Assembly (NCBI GenBank): GCA_944326445.1
Contig: CALVDZ010000007.1
Coordinates: 11,165 to 75,164, forward strand
Direction of reading: 5' to 3'
Length of the DNA: 64,000 bases
Source of the DNA: an uncultured Helicobacter sp.
GTDB taxonomy: Bacteria; Campylobacterota; Campylobacteria; Campylobacterales; Helicobacteraceae
Shown: positions 52,498-61,916 of the stretch, piece after piece
Layout: each line of letters opens with the position of its first letter
Numbering within the stretch: position 1 is the stretch's first letter
Program-made: the position numbers and the translations under genes
Notes under the pieces: model-generated
Database searches by the model: none
Seen by the model: only the letters and a program-made list of their open reading frames with translations
Told to the model about the DNA's origin: nothing

Positions 52498-52827
52498 TTG
52501 CAGAGCCTTGCAAAAGAAGTGATGACAATCCTAGAGGACAAAAAGGCGGAAAATGTCGTGTGTATCGATGTGAGTGATAGGGAATATCTCGTGGATTGTG
52601 TCGTGATAGCTACCGCAATGGTGGGCAAGCATTCCTTTGCCCTGCTTGATCATCTCAAAACCACGCTTAAGGCTAAGGGCGTGGAGTTTTATGCCACCGA
52701 TGAGGAGAGCGAGGATTGGATCATCGCGGATTTGGGGAGTGTGATGGTGCATATCTTTACCCAAAACCACCGCGACAAATTTAACCTCGAGGAGTTTTTG
52801 CAAACACTTCCCAAACGCCTTATTTAG
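52498..52827 (+). CDS. rsfS: Ribosomal silencing factor RsfS
   Basis: RsfS binds ribosomal protein L14 and blocks subunit joining when nutrients are short. The 109-residue product has VVIATAMVGKHSFALLDHL and DWIIADLGSVMVHIFTQNHRDKFNLEEF, the two conserved blocks of the family. It starts with TTG at 52498, with AAGGAGC six nt upstream; no ATG is available near the homologous start. Confidence 0.9.
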   Translation: MQSLAKEVMTILEDKKAENVVCIDVSDREYLVDCVVIATAMVGKHSFALLDHLKTTLKAKGVEFYATDEESEDWIIADLGSVMVHIFTQNHRDKFNLEEFLQTLPKRLI

Positions 52828-52844
52828 AATCTAGCAAATGCCTG

Positions 52845-54761
52845 CTAGGGCACTGCAAGGCTCTCGCACTCCCACTCACTAAAAGATTTTTGGGCGACTT
52901 CTATCACGCAGTCTATCCCGCCAGCAAGTGAAAAGAGCCAATATTTGTGCGCATAGAGCAAGTCGATTTGCTTGGCTTTGAGCGCGATTTCATCTTGTGC
53001 CACGCGCACGATGATTTTAGCGATTTCCATCTCCTGATGCACAATGTAGGACTGAATGGCGTCATTAAAGCAAGTCGTGAAAGTTTCATCGGCAAAAAAT
53101 TCCTTGATAGATTCTATATGCTCTAGCGCGCTGCTTACTTTGCTAAAGTCAAAGTTTTCTAAATCGCTCTTGTGTGCCTCCAAATCCTCAATAAGCCCCG
53201 CCACTTCCAAAAACACCTCTTCGATACGCGCCTTTTTCTCCCGCGCATAGGCTAAAAACTCCCGCGTTTTTTCACGCGCCTTGGCTATGTTAGATTCTAT
53301 CATCTCTAGGGGTGGGGGCGTGAGGGCTAGGGGCTGCTTTTTCCCCCTCATCTCTATGCCCTCTAGGGCTTTGATAAAGGGCATTTCTATGCTGCCTTGT
53401 ATCCTCGCGCCGCCCTCTGTGGCGTTGATGACTTCTAGCGGGTATGGAGTCTGCGCGATATCGGCTTCATAAAATTCCAAAAAGAGCTTCCACACGCTTG
53501 TGCTCTCCACCATGCCTTCTCCGCCATAGGCGGGGAGTAGGACGCGTTGTGAATCTTGCTTGGGCGTTATTTCCCGCTCGCCATACACGGCATTTTTGGC
53601 GTGCGAGCTGCCGTCTTTGGCAAATGCGAGATCCTGCCCGATGAGGATACAGCGTGAAAACCTCGCATACACCACCATTTCATACGCCATATTTGCCGCG
53701 CTCATTCCCACGCCGATATAGCCATACTCGCTAAATCCGAAGTAATAAGTGTAGCCAAAAGGGCGCATACTCCATTGCACGCAATCCCCTTGCAGTGCGC
53801 GCCATAGGCGTTTATGCACGATGGTGGTAATGGCAAAAATCACATCTTTGCGCGCCTCTTTTGGCGTCTCTTCATAGAATCTTGCCGTGAGATCCACGCG
53901 CTCAAGCGAAAACACCACATCGGGCTTAATCCCCTCTCTAGCGAGGATTGGCAGGGACGCATCGATACAAAAAATCGTGAGATAGTCTTGGTATTGTTTT
54001 AGCAGCGGGAGCTGCTTGCTTAGGCTTGGTCCGGTAGCAACGATGATAGCGGTATCTCCCTTGTGTGCGCGTTTGGCGCGTAGCTCCCTAATGAGTGCTA
54101 TGAGCGAGGGGGAGTGCAGCATTTTGGGGAGGTTGGCGATATGGTGCGCGATACCTGTGATGGCGTCTTTGCTATCATTGCCCACGCTGATGACACAATG
54201 CTCTAAGGCTTTGATAAAATAGCGGTTAAACTCAATGCTAAGCGCGGCATACCGCTCGTAGTAGGCGTTAAAAATATGGAGATTATAGAGCTTGGAGTAG
54301 ATTTTAGTGTGCTTGTCTTGGAGGAAGAGCAAAAGCACATCTTGGAAAGTGCTTTGTGAATCCAAAAACACGATTTTAGATTCTGTAATCTCTTTGGAAA
54401 AATCTAGCAAATGCAGCACGATAAAGAGAATCTCAAGCTCGGGCTCGATCACCACTACGCGTTTAAGAAACGCATTTTGCAAAAGCACCTTATAAAACAC
54501 CCCATTGCCAAGCCCGAAGCAATACAAATACGGATATTGCGCATAGGGCATAAAGTCGATGATTTTTTGATTAGTCTGCTCTATGGGAGAGTCGATAAAT
54601 ATCGGCGTGCAATCACGCGTATCGATGATATTAAAATTGAGTACATCATCGCCCAAAAACACTTCATAATGCGTGTTTGGCACGATGGCTTGAAGCCTTT
54701 TAGCGAGTTTTGGCGAAGTGTCCGCAAGCGCGCTGAGGTTAAGCGCAAAAAAATCCTGCAT
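52845..54761 (-). CDS. Maf-family flagellin modification protein (DUF115)
   Basis: A 638-residue cytoplasmic protein of the motility accessory factor family, thought to transfer nonulosonic acids to flagellin. The central DUF115 domain has the IIVATGPSLSKQLPLL motif, FCIDASLPILAREGIKPDVVFSLE and LIGQDLAF...SHAKNA. The N- and C-terminal regions are typical additions. I prefer ATG 54761 to GTG 54767. It stands 37 bp downstream of flaB, as in H. pylori (HP0114 next to HP0115), supporting flagellin as the target. Confidence 0.88.
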   Translation of the reverse strand: MQDFFALNLSALADTSPKLAKRLQAIVPNTHYEVFLGDDVLNFNIIDTRDCTPIFIDSPIEQTNQKIIDFMPYAQYPYLYCFGLGNGVFYKVLLQNAFLKRVVVIEPELEILFIVLHLLDFSKEITESKIVFLDSQSTFQDVLLLFLQDKHTKIYSKLYNLHIFNAYYERYAALSIEFNRYFIKALEHCVISVGNDSKDAITGIAHHIANLPKMLHSPSLIALIRELRAKRAHKGDTAIIVATGPSLSKQLPLLKQYQDYLTIFCIDASLPILAREGIKPDVVFSLERVDLTARFYEETPKEARKDVIFAITTIVHKRLWRALQGDCVQWSMRPFGYTYYFGFSEYGYIGVGMSAANMAYEMVVYARFSRCILIGQDLAFAKDGSSHAKNAVYGEREITPKQDSQRVLLPAYGGEGMVESTSVWKLFLEFYEADIAQTPYPLEVINATEGGARIQGSIEMPFIKALEGIEMRGKKQPLALTPPPLEMIESNIAKAREKTREFLAYAREKKARIEEVFLEVAGLIEDLEAHKSDLENFDFSKVSSALEHIESIKEFFADETFTTCFNDAIQSYIVHQEMEIAKIIVRVAQDEIALKAKQIDLLYAHKYWLFSLAGGIDCVIEVAQKSFSEWECESLAVP

Positions 54762-54798
54762 AGCCACCCATCTCTAGGAGCTTTACGCGCAAAAACGC

Positions 54799-56343
54799 TT
54801 ATTGGAGCAATCGTAAGACATTTTGCTGCACGGCATTAGCTTGCGCGAGTGCGAAACTCCCGCTTTGAGCCAAAACATTGTGCTTGGAGAAAGTCGCAGA
54901 TTCTGAAGCAAAATCCACATCGCGGATTTGGGATTCTGCGCTTTTGACATTGACTTGGGTTACGGAGACATTGTTGATAGTCGCCACGAGCTGAATCTGC
55001 GCTGCACCCATATCAGCGCGCAATTTATCAAGCTGAATGCGTGCAGATTCTGCCATATCCATTACCACCATCGCGCCTTTGAGGCTTGTAACCCCCGCAC
55101 CGATACCGCCCGCGTGGAGCTCGGCTTGGGCGACATTGGCATTGGCTCCAGAGGCTGAAGCGATATTAGCGTCCATCTCGCCGCGTAGTGAGCGGAGATT
55201 TACCGTGTATTCTGCGATACCTTGCGCAGTGTGGAATCCCACGTGGCTGAAGTTGTATCCGCTGATGATGATATCGCGCGCATCAGTGCGGATAAGTGTC
55301 AATCGCCCGATGATAGTGTGCTCTGTCCCGCTAATCCCTGCGAAATTCCCGCCACCAAACACAAAGCCCGTGGCGCTTTGTGTTTGCACTGCGATAGCGC
55401 GCCCATCGGTGCTGCGCAAGTTTAGCCTACCAGTAATATCGATAAATGCCTCTGTGCCTGTGCGCTCTTTGACTGAATTTATGGCATTTATGAGGCGTCC
55501 ATCGGCATCGTTTTTGCGCACATCATTAATCGTCCCAATGGTTACGCCATTGATGATTAAGCCCCGCACCGTCCCAGAGAGTACGGGCGAGCTACCTGTC
55601 CCCATCACGCTCCACGCTGCGCGCACGCCTAGCTTGTCAGAATGCTTATTGATAACCTCTGAGAGCACGCCAATACCAGTATTTGCTGAAGTAGAGATTT
55701 TGACGGTTTCTATCTCAAAGCTATTTTTGCCATCGACTTCTTTGACATTAAACATTACCTCAGTGAGGTTGCGCGCCGCACCAGAGGCGAGCATACCTAC
55801 AGCAGAGAATGATGAGCTCTCCATCCTAATATGCCCGATTTTATCCGAGCTTGTGGGACCGATGGAGGCTTTTATGGTGGTGTTGGAATACGCTCCGATT
55901 TGGAATTCTTTGTTAGAAAACGCGCCAGAGAGCATTTGCTGCCCATTAAAGCTTGTGGTGTTGGCGATATTATCTAGCTCTTCTAATAGGCGCAAAATAT
56001 CGCTTTGGAGTGCCTTTCTCGTCTCGGTGGTTTGCCCATCTTGCGCGGCTTGGATCGCTTTGGTTTTGATCGTATCTAGGATTTTTAGCTGCTCATCCAT
56101 CGCCTTGTCCGCCACTTGAATGATACCAATGGCATCATTTGCGTTTCTCACAGCCTGTCCTAGCCCCTCGCTTTGACTCCTCAAGCTATCGGCAATCGCC
56201 ATACCAGAGGCGTCATCAGCGGCTTTGTTTAGACGCAAGCCAGAGCTTAGCTTTTCAAGCGAGTTGTGCAAACTTCTGTTGTTTGCCACCCCGATAGTGT
56301 GGGCGTTTAGTGCGGATATGTTGGTGTTAATCCTAAAACTCAT
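54799..56343 (-). CDS. flaB: Flagellin B
   Basis: FlaB is the minor flagellin near the hook. The conserved D0/D1 ends are complete (MSFRINTNISALNAH at the start, ANAVQQNVLRLLQ at the end). Length 514 aa equals that of H. pylori FlaB, and the wording follows it throughout (for example SSGLRLNKAADDASGMAIADSLRSQ). The middle domain is Ser/Thr-rich, the region glycosylated in relatives. A sigma-54 promoter lies at 56386-56399, and topA is divergent upstream, as in H. pylori. Confidence 0.96.
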   Translation of the reverse strand: MSFRINTNISALNAHTIGVANNRSLHNSLEKLSSGLRLNKAADDASGMAIADSLRSQSEGLGQAVRNANDAIGIIQVADKAMDEQLKILDTIKTKAIQAAQDGQTTETRKALQSDILRLLEELDNIANTTSFNGQQMLSGAFSNKEFQIGAYSNTTIKASIGPTSSDKIGHIRMESSSFSAVGMLASGAARNLTEVMFNVKEVDGKNSFEIETVKISTSANTGIGVLSEVINKHSDKLGVRAAWSVMGTGSSPVLSGTVRGLIINGVTIGTINDVRKNDADGRLINAINSVKERTGTEAFIDITGRLNLRSTDGRAIAVQTQSATGFVFGGGNFAGISGTEHTIIGRLTLIRTDARDIIISGYNFSHVGFHTAQGIAEYTVNLRSLRGEMDANIASASGANANVAQAELHAGGIGAGVTSLKGAMVVMDMAESARIQLDKLRADMGAAQIQLVATINNVSVTQVNVKSAESQIRDVDFASESATFSKHNVLAQSGSFALAQANAVQQNVLRLLQ

Positions 56344-56384
56344 TAGGCATCCTTTGCTAAAGTTTTTTTGATTTTGTCGATTAA

Positions 56385-56400
56385 AGCAAAAGATATTCCA
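56385..56400 (-). promoter_or_regulatory. Sigma-54 promoter for flaB
   Basis: The minus strand reads TTGGAATATCTTTTGCTTT, with GG (56399-56398) and GC (56387-56386) exactly ten apart. flaB is a known sigma-54 gene in H. pylori. Confidence 0.85.
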
Positions 56401-56433
56401 ACAATTTATGCCTATTTTCTCTTGCGTTTATGC

Positions 56434-56439
56434 TAGAAT
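56434..56439 (+). promoter_or_regulatory. -10 box for topA
   Basis: TATGCTAGAATT contains an extended -10 (TAGAAT) about 55 bp before ATG 56494 on the plus strand. Confidence 0.45.
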
Positions 56440-56493
56440 TCTCACTTATAAGGCTTGCTAGAGCCTATTTTAGACAACGAAAGTGCAGTAACT

Positions 56494-58698
56494 ATGAAAA
56501 ATCTCATCATTGTAGAATCCCCAGCAAAAGCGCGAACTATCAAAAATTTTCTTGGCAAGGATTATGAGGTGATAGCCTCAAAAGGGCATATCCGCGATCT
56601 CCCCAAATACACTCTTGGCATTGAGGTAAAAGATAAGCATTTTATCCCCAAATATATGGTGGATAAGGACCACGCAAAGATTGTTGAAGAGATTCAAAAA
56701 CTTGCTAAAAAAGCCAAAACCACTTACATCGCCACCGATGAGGACAGAGAGGGCGAGGCGATAGGCTATCACATCACCCAGACACTCGGGCTGCCTAGCG
56801 AGGACTTCCCGCGCATCGTCTTTCACGAAATCACTCAGAGTGCCATACAAAACGCGCTCAAATCCCCGCGCACCATCGATATGGACAAAGTCAATGCCCA
56901 GCAGGCAAGGCGTTTGCTCGATAGAATCGTGGGCTTTAAGCTAAGCAATCTCATCTCCTCTAAAATCGCGCGGGGCTTAAGCGCAGGGCGCGTGCAGAGC
57001 GCGGCATTAAAGATCGTCATAGATAGGGAGCGCGAAATCCAAGCGTTTGAGAGCATCACCTACTATCTCATCAGCGCGAAGTTTGTCTCTAGCTCCAGCG
57101 AGATAGAATCTGAACTCATAAGCTATGGAGGCAAGGCACTCCAAAAGCTTAGCCTGCAGGATAAAGACGAAGTGAGTGCTATGCTAGATTTTCTAAAAAC
57201 CCAATCCTACACAATCGCCCAAATCAACACCAAGCGCAAAAAAACGAGCACCCCTCCGCCCTTTATGACTTCCACACTCCAGCAAAGCGCCTCCACAAGG
57301 CTAGGGCTTAGCCCCACGCGCACGATGAGTATCGCCCAGAGGCTCTATGAGGGCGTGCAGACGCATAGTGGTGTGATGGGGGTTATCACCTATATGAGGA
57401 CTGATAGTCTCAATATCGCCAAAGAAGCCAGCAGTGCGGCGAGGGCACTCCTTGCCAAAGTCTATGGCAAAGAATATGTCCCGCCTAAGCCAAAAGTCTA
57501 TACAGCCAAATCCAAAGCCGCCCAAGAGGCGCACGAAGCCATCCGCCCGACAAATCTCGACTTCACTCCAGAGATTGCTAAGGCATATCTCAAGCCAGAA
57601 GAGCACAAGCTCTATAAGCTCATCTATGAGCGGTTTTTAGCCTCGCAAAGCACGGACGCGGAGTTTGAGCTCCAAAACATCATTTTTGAATCTAGCGATA
57701 CCAAAGCTCAATTTAAGGCAAATGGCAGGAAGCTCATCTTTGATGGATTCTATAAAATCATAGGCTATGAGGAGAGCGATACGCTCCTGCCTGTATTGCA
57801 GGAGGGCAGTGGTGCGACTTTGGTGGATTTGCAAAGCCACCAAAAGCACACAGAGCCGCCTGCGCGCTATTCCGAGGCGAGCCTTATTAAAACCTTAGAA
57901 TCTCTAGGTATCGGCAGGCCAAGCACTTATGCGCCCACTATCGCGTTATTATGCAGCCGCGACTATCTCAAAAATGAGAAAAAAACCCTAATCCCGCAAG
58001 AAAATGCGCTCAAGGTTACCCAAATGCTCGAAGAGGGCTTTAATGAAATCGTGGATAGCTCCTTTAGCGCGTCTTTGGAGGATAAGCTAGATTCTATCGC
58101 GCAGCAAAAGGCGGATTGGAATGCGGTGCTATGGGAGTTTTATGAGCCATTTATGCAAAAAATCGAGGAGGGCAAGCAAAATATCGCTAGTCAAAAAATC
58201 GCTATCCCCACGGGGGAGATGTGCCCCAAATGCGGCAAAGAGCTCGTGAAACGCAATGGCAAATTTGGCGAGTTTATCGCGTGTAGTGGGTATCCTAAGT
58301 GCAAATACATCAAGCCCGATGAAAATGCTAAAGATGAGCTTAGCGGCGAGGTGTGTGAGAAATGCGGCAAGCCGATGGTGAAAAAATTTGGCAAAAATGG
58401 CGAGTTTATCGCCTGTAGCGGGTATCCAGAGTGCAAAAACACAAAATCGCTTAAAAATAAACCCCAAGAAAAGCTAGAGCTCCCCTGTCCAGAGTGTGGC
58501 GGCGAGATGCTCAAGCGATTTAGCAGGCGCGGGGCGTTTTATGGGTGTGGGAATTATCCTAAATGCACTTTCCTCTCCAAATACCCGCTTGTGGCTAGCA
58601 AATGCCCCAAATGCGGCGGAGCAATGTGTGAGCGCGAGCTACGCAAAAAGCATATCTATGAATGCCTAAAATGCAAAGAAAAAATCGAGCAAGACTAA
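56494..58698 (+). CDS. topA: DNA topoisomerase I
   Basis: TopA relaxes negative supercoils. The TOPRIM domain shows IVESPAKARTI and DEDREGEA, and the catalytic tyrosine is in TYMRTDS. After about residue 575 there are four zinc-ribbon repeats (CPKCGKEL, CEKCGKPM, CPECGGEM, CPKCGGAM, each with a second Cys pair, three of them as CxxYPxC). The start is ATG 56494, where homology begins (MKNLIIVE); the open frame extends 39 bp further. 734 aa is normal. Confidence 0.95.
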   Translation: MKNLIIVESPAKARTIKNFLGKDYEVIASKGHIRDLPKYTLGIEVKDKHFIPKYMVDKDHAKIVEEIQKLAKKAKTTYIATDEDREGEAIGYHITQTLGLPSEDFPRIVFHEITQSAIQNALKSPRTIDMDKVNAQQARRLLDRIVGFKLSNLISSKIARGLSAGRVQSAALKIVIDREREIQAFESITYYLISAKFVSSSSEIESELISYGGKALQKLSLQDKDEVSAMLDFLKTQSYTIAQINTKRKKTSTPPPFMTSTLQQSASTRLGLSPTRTMSIAQRLYEGVQTHSGVMGVITYMRTDSLNIAKEASSAARALLAKVYGKEYVPPKPKVYTAKSKAAQEAHEAIRPTNLDFTPEIAKAYLKPEEHKLYKLIYERFLASQSTDAEFELQNIIFESSDTKAQFKANGRKLIFDGFYKIIGYEESDTLLPVLQEGSGATLVDLQSHQKHTEPPARYSEASLIKTLESLGIGRPSTYAPTIALLCSRDYLKNEKKTLIPQENALKVTQMLEEGFNEIVDSSFSASLEDKLDSIAQQKADWNAVLWEFYEPFMQKIEEGKQNIASQKIAIPTGEMCPKCGKELVKRNGKFGEFIACSGYPKCKYIKPDENAKDELSGEVCEKCGKPMVKKFGKNGEFIACSGYPECKNTKSLKNKPQEKLELPCPECGGEMLKRFSRRGAFYGCGNYPKCTFLSKYPLVASKCPKCGGAMCERELRKKHIYECLKCKEKIEQD

Positions 58699-58707
58699 GA
58701 AGAGCAA

Positions 58708-59757
58708 GTGCTAGGCTATATTTTTAAGCGTCTTTTGCTCCTTGTCCCCACGCTTTTTGGCATACTCACGCTCAATTTTTTGCTTATCCAAATCGCACCC
58801 GGAGGTCCCATAGAGCGCACCATAGCCCAGCTAGAAAATCTCGACAAGCCCACAGAATCTGCCCTAGCCCAAAAGAGCTTTTATAAAGGCGCAGCGGGGC
58901 TAGATCCGGAGCTCATCGCGCATATCAACAAGCTCTATGGGTTTGACAAGCCCTTGCTAGAGCGGTATTTTGTGATGCTCAAAAATTATTTGTGCTTTGA
59001 TTTTGGCGAGAGTTTTTATCGGCAGAGCAAGGTGCTAGATATCATCAAAGAAAAATTGCCCGTGAGCGTTTCGCTAGGCGTGTTTAGCACGCTTATCATT
59101 TATCTTATCAGCATTCCGCTAGGCATTGCCAAGGCGAGGCGGCATAGCAGTGGCTTTGATGTGGCAAGTAGTTTTGTCATCATCGTGGCAAACGCCATTC
59201 CCTCGTTTTTGTTTGCGATTTTTCTCATCGTGCTTTTTGCTGGAGGGAGCTATCTCGATATTTTCCCACTTCGGGGGCTTGTGAGTGAAAATTTCTCAAC
59301 CCTTAGCCCATTTGATAAGCTCAAAGACTATTTGTGGCATTTGGTGCTACCGGTGTTTTGTATCTCGATGGGGGGCTTTGCCACGCTCACGATGCTGACT
59401 AAAAACTGCTTTTTAGAAGAGATTCACAAAACCTATGTCCAAACCGCGCGTGCCAAGGGCGCGAGTGAGGGCAGAATCCTCTATGGGCATATTTTTCGCA
59501 ATGCTATGCTGCTTATTGTGAGTGGCTTCCCAGCGGTGTTTGTGGGTATGTTTTTTAGCGGGAGTTTGCTCATAGAGATTATTTTTAGCCTCGATGGACT
59601 TGGGCTTTTGGGCTATGAAAGCGTGATTAATCGCGATTATCCCGTGATTTTTGGCACTTTGTATATTTTTACTTTTCTCGCACTGATTGTGGGGATTGTG
59701 AGCGATGTGCTCTATATGCTCATCGATCCGCGCATACATTTTGATAAGAAGGCGTAG
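58708..59757 (+). CDS. yejB: Peptide ABC transporter permease, YejB type
   Basis: A 349-residue inner-membrane permease of the dipeptide/oligopeptide family. It opens with MLGYIFKRLLLLVPTLFGILTLNFLLIQIAPGGP and has the EAA loop YVQTARAKGASEGRILYGHIFRNAM. It starts at GTG 58708 after AAGAAGAG. The PGGPIE...AAGLDPELIAHINKLYGFDKPLLERY region is typical of YejB. It pairs with YejE directly downstream, and with YejA encoded 7 kb away. Confidence 0.9.
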   Translation: MLGYIFKRLLLLVPTLFGILTLNFLLIQIAPGGPIERTIAQLENLDKPTESALAQKSFYKGAAGLDPELIAHINKLYGFDKPLLERYFVMLKNYLCFDFGESFYRQSKVLDIIKEKLPVSVSLGVFSTLIIYLISIPLGIAKARRHSSGFDVASSFVIIVANAIPSFLFAIFLIVLFAGGSYLDIFPLRGLVSENFSTLSPFDKLKDYLWHLVLPVFCISMGGFATLTMLTKNCFLEEIHKTYVQTARAKGASEGRILYGHIFRNAMLLIVSGFPAVFVGMFFSGSLLIEIIFSLDGLGLLGYESVINRDYPVIFGTLYIFTFLALIVGIVSDVLYMLIDPRIHFDKKA

Positions 59758-59759
59758 CG

Positions 59760-60785
59760 ATGGAATCTAGGGCAGTGTGGAGGCGATTTAGAGCAAACAA
59801 GCGCGCGTATGTGAGCGCGTGGATTTTTGGCATTTTGGTGGCTTTGAGCCTCCTTGCGCCATTTATTGCTAACCAAAAGCCGCTTTTTATCTACCACGAG
59901 GGTAGGGCGTATTTTCCGGTGTTTGTGGATTATCCAGAGACTACCTTTGGCGGGGATTTTGAGAGCTTTACGGATTATTTAGATCCGTATGTGCGGGAGG
60001 TATTGCTTAGGGATAGCTTTGTCCTGCGCACGCTCGTGCCATATAGCGATGATAGCATTTTGTTTGATTTACACGCACCCTCGCCCACGCCCCCAGATTC
60101 TAAGCATTGGCTAGGCACAGATGATAAGGGCAGAGATGTGCTCGCTAGAATGCTCTATGGGCTGCGCACTTCCATAGCCTTTGGGTTTTTGCTAAGTGTG
60201 TGTGTGCTGCTCATAGGCGTGAGCGTGGGGGCAGGGCAAGGGTATTATGGCGGGGGGATCGATCTTTTGGGGCAGCGGCTGATTGAGATATGGAATTCTA
60301 TCCCTGTGCTCTTTGTGATTATCATCGTGGCAAACACCATTATGCCGAGCTTTTGGTGGATTTTGGCAGTCGTGCTTGCGTTTTCGTGGATTGGGCTTGC
60401 GAGCGTAGTGCGCGCAGAGGTGCTCAAAGTGCGCAATCTCGAGTTTGTCAGAGCCGCTAAGGCGATGGGTTTTGGCGATTGGCATATCATCACGCGTCAT
60501 ATTTTGCCAAACGCGATGGTAGCGACTATCACCTATGTGCCATTTATTATGGCGAGTGGGATTATCACGCTTGGGAGTTTGGATTTTTTGGGTTTTGGGA
60601 CGCAAGATGCGAGCCTAGGCGAGCTGCTCGCACAGGGCAAAAACAACCTCACTTCGCCCCATCTAGGCATTAGTTCATTTGTGATTATCTCGGTGCTGCT
60701 CTCTGTGCTCGTGTTTATCGGCGAGGGGCTGCGCGACGCGCTCGATCCCAAAGCCCATAGTGCTGAGAAAGCCCATTTTTTGTGA
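59760..60785 (+). CDS. yejE: Peptide ABC transporter permease, YejE type
   Basis: A 341-residue second permease of the peptide importer. The long N-terminal periplasmic segment with EGRAYFPVFVDYPETTFGGDFESFTDYLDP is characteristic of YejE. HWLGTDDKGRDVLARMLYGLRTS and the EAA loop EFVRAAKAMGFGDWHIITRHILPNAM follow. It begins 2 bp after the yejB stop. The normal next gene yejF (ATPase) is missing; a thioredoxin-like gene follows. Confidence 0.92.
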   Translation: MESRAVWRRFRANKRAYVSAWIFGILVALSLLAPFIANQKPLFIYHEGRAYFPVFVDYPETTFGGDFESFTDYLDPYVREVLLRDSFVLRTLVPYSDDSILFDLHAPSPTPPDSKHWLGTDDKGRDVLARMLYGLRTSIAFGFLLSVCVLLIGVSVGAGQGYYGGGIDLLGQRLIEIWNSIPVLFVIIIVANTIMPSFWWILAVVLAFSWIGLASVVRAEVLKVRNLEFVRAAKAMGFGDWHIITRHILPNAMVATITYVPFIMASGIITLGSLDFLGFGTQDASLGELLAQGKNNLTSPHLGISSFVIISVLLSVLVFIGEGLRDALDPKAHSAEKAHFL

Positions 60786-60872
60786 TTTTGTCTTTTAGAA
60801 TTTAGCCTAAGCTAACTAAGTGTTTAGTCTATAAAGATAGGCTTTGTGCATCTTAAAAACAAAGGAGAGCAA

Positions 60873-61187
60873 ATGCTACACCATATCAACACCCAACAAT
60901 ACCTAGAAAACATCAAAAATGGCTCTAGTGTCGTGATACTCGGGGCTTCTTGGTGCCCAGATTGTCGCAGGATAGAGCCGATTTTGGATATGTTGGCTAA
61001 AGAATACGATGGCAAAGTGGAGTTTTATCACATCTCTATAGATTCAGAGGGCGCGCTCAAAGATACGCTAGGCGTGCGTGCTATCCCCACGCTGATAGGC
61101 TACAAAAATGGCGAGGAAGTCGGCGAGCGTCTTGTGGAGCCAGATTCTAAGCAAGTGATAGAGGTTTTAGTAAAGCAGGTTTTGTAG
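60873..61187 (+). CDS. Thioredoxin-like protein with CPDC active site
   Basis: A 104-residue thioredoxin-fold protein. The active site is WCPDC near residue 30 (ASWCPDCRRIEP), which differs from the CGPC of general thioredoxins and suggests a special partner. The cis-proline is in RAIPTLIGYKNG. ATG 60873 follows AAAGGAG, so the open frame from 60846 is not used. There is no signal peptide, so it is cytoplasmic. It resembles the second thioredoxin of H. pylori. Its partner is unknown. Confidence 0.85.
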   Translation: MLHHINTQQYLENIKNGSSVVILGASWCPDCRRIEPILDMLAKEYDGKVEFYHISIDSEGALKDTLGVRAIPTLIGYKNGEEVGERLVEPDSKQVIEVLVKQVL

Positions 61188-61243
61188 ATTCTAGAATCTA
61201 AGAAATTCGGCTTGTGCGCAAGCCGCAGTTTCTTTAGGAATCC

Positions 61244-61249
61244 TACAAT
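61244..61249 (+). promoter_or_regulatory. -10 box for hisH
   Basis: ATCCTACAATTGC contains TACAAT 28 bp before ATG 61277. Confidence 0.4.
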
Positions 61250-61276
61250 TGCTCTAAAACTTCACAAGGCAAGGCA

Positions 61277-61909
61277 ATGAATGTCGCGATCCTAAACTAC
61301 AACATCGGCAATCTCGCTAGCGTAGCAAACGCCCTCACATACGCGAGTAAAGAGCTGCCAAACACCTCCATCATTATAGAATCTAATCCGCACAAACTCG
61401 CGCATTACGACAAGATTATCCTGCCCGGCGTTGGGGCTTTTGGCGATGCGATGGAGCATTTGCGCACAAGCGGTATGTGTGAAGCCATCAAGGAATTTGC
61501 CAAAAGCGGCAAATATATGCTTGGGATCTGCCTTGGTATGCAGTTGCTTTTTGCCCAAAGCGAGGAGTTTGGCACGCACGAGGGGCTTGGGCTGATGGAA
61601 GGCAGGATAGAATCTTTTGATCGCAGTGCGCTTAGTGGGCTAAAAATCCCCCATATCGGGTGGAATCAATGCCATCTTACTGAGCAGGGCAGCGCAAGCG
61701 CGCTTTTTGCGGGGCTGCCACAGGCGTTTTATCTCTACTTTGTGCATAGCTTTCATAGCAGGGATTGTGCGCACACGCTTGCAACCTGCGAGTATGGCTA
61801 CACATTTAGCGCGATTGTGGGGTGTGACAATGTCTTTGGTATCCAGCCCCACCCCGAGAAAAGCCACGAAGTGGGGCTAAAGATTCTTAGCAATTTTTTA
61901 AGGTTATGA
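61277..61909 (+). CDS. hisH: Imidazole glycerol phosphate synthase subunit HisH
   Basis: HisH is the glutaminase subunit that feeds ammonia to HisF in histidine synthesis. The amidotransferase triad is visible: Cys in LGICLGMQLLF (near residue 80), His and Glu in GIQPHPEKS near the end. The family's opening is AILNYNIGNLASVANAL, and VHSFH also fits. 210 aa is normal. No other his gene is adjacent, so the pathway is scattered. A structured repeat begins 8 bp after its stop. Confidence 0.93.
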   Translation: MNVAILNYNIGNLASVANALTYASKELPNTSIIIESNPHKLAHYDKIILPGVGAFGDAMEHLRTSGMCEAIKEFAKSGKYMLGICLGMQLLFAQSEEFGTHEGLGLMEGRIESFDRSALSGLKIPHIGWNQCHLTEQGSASALFAGLPQAFYLYFVHSFHSRDCAHTLATCEYGYTFSAIVGCDNVFGIQPHPEKSHEVGLKILSNFLRL

Positions 61910-61916
61910 TTTTATG

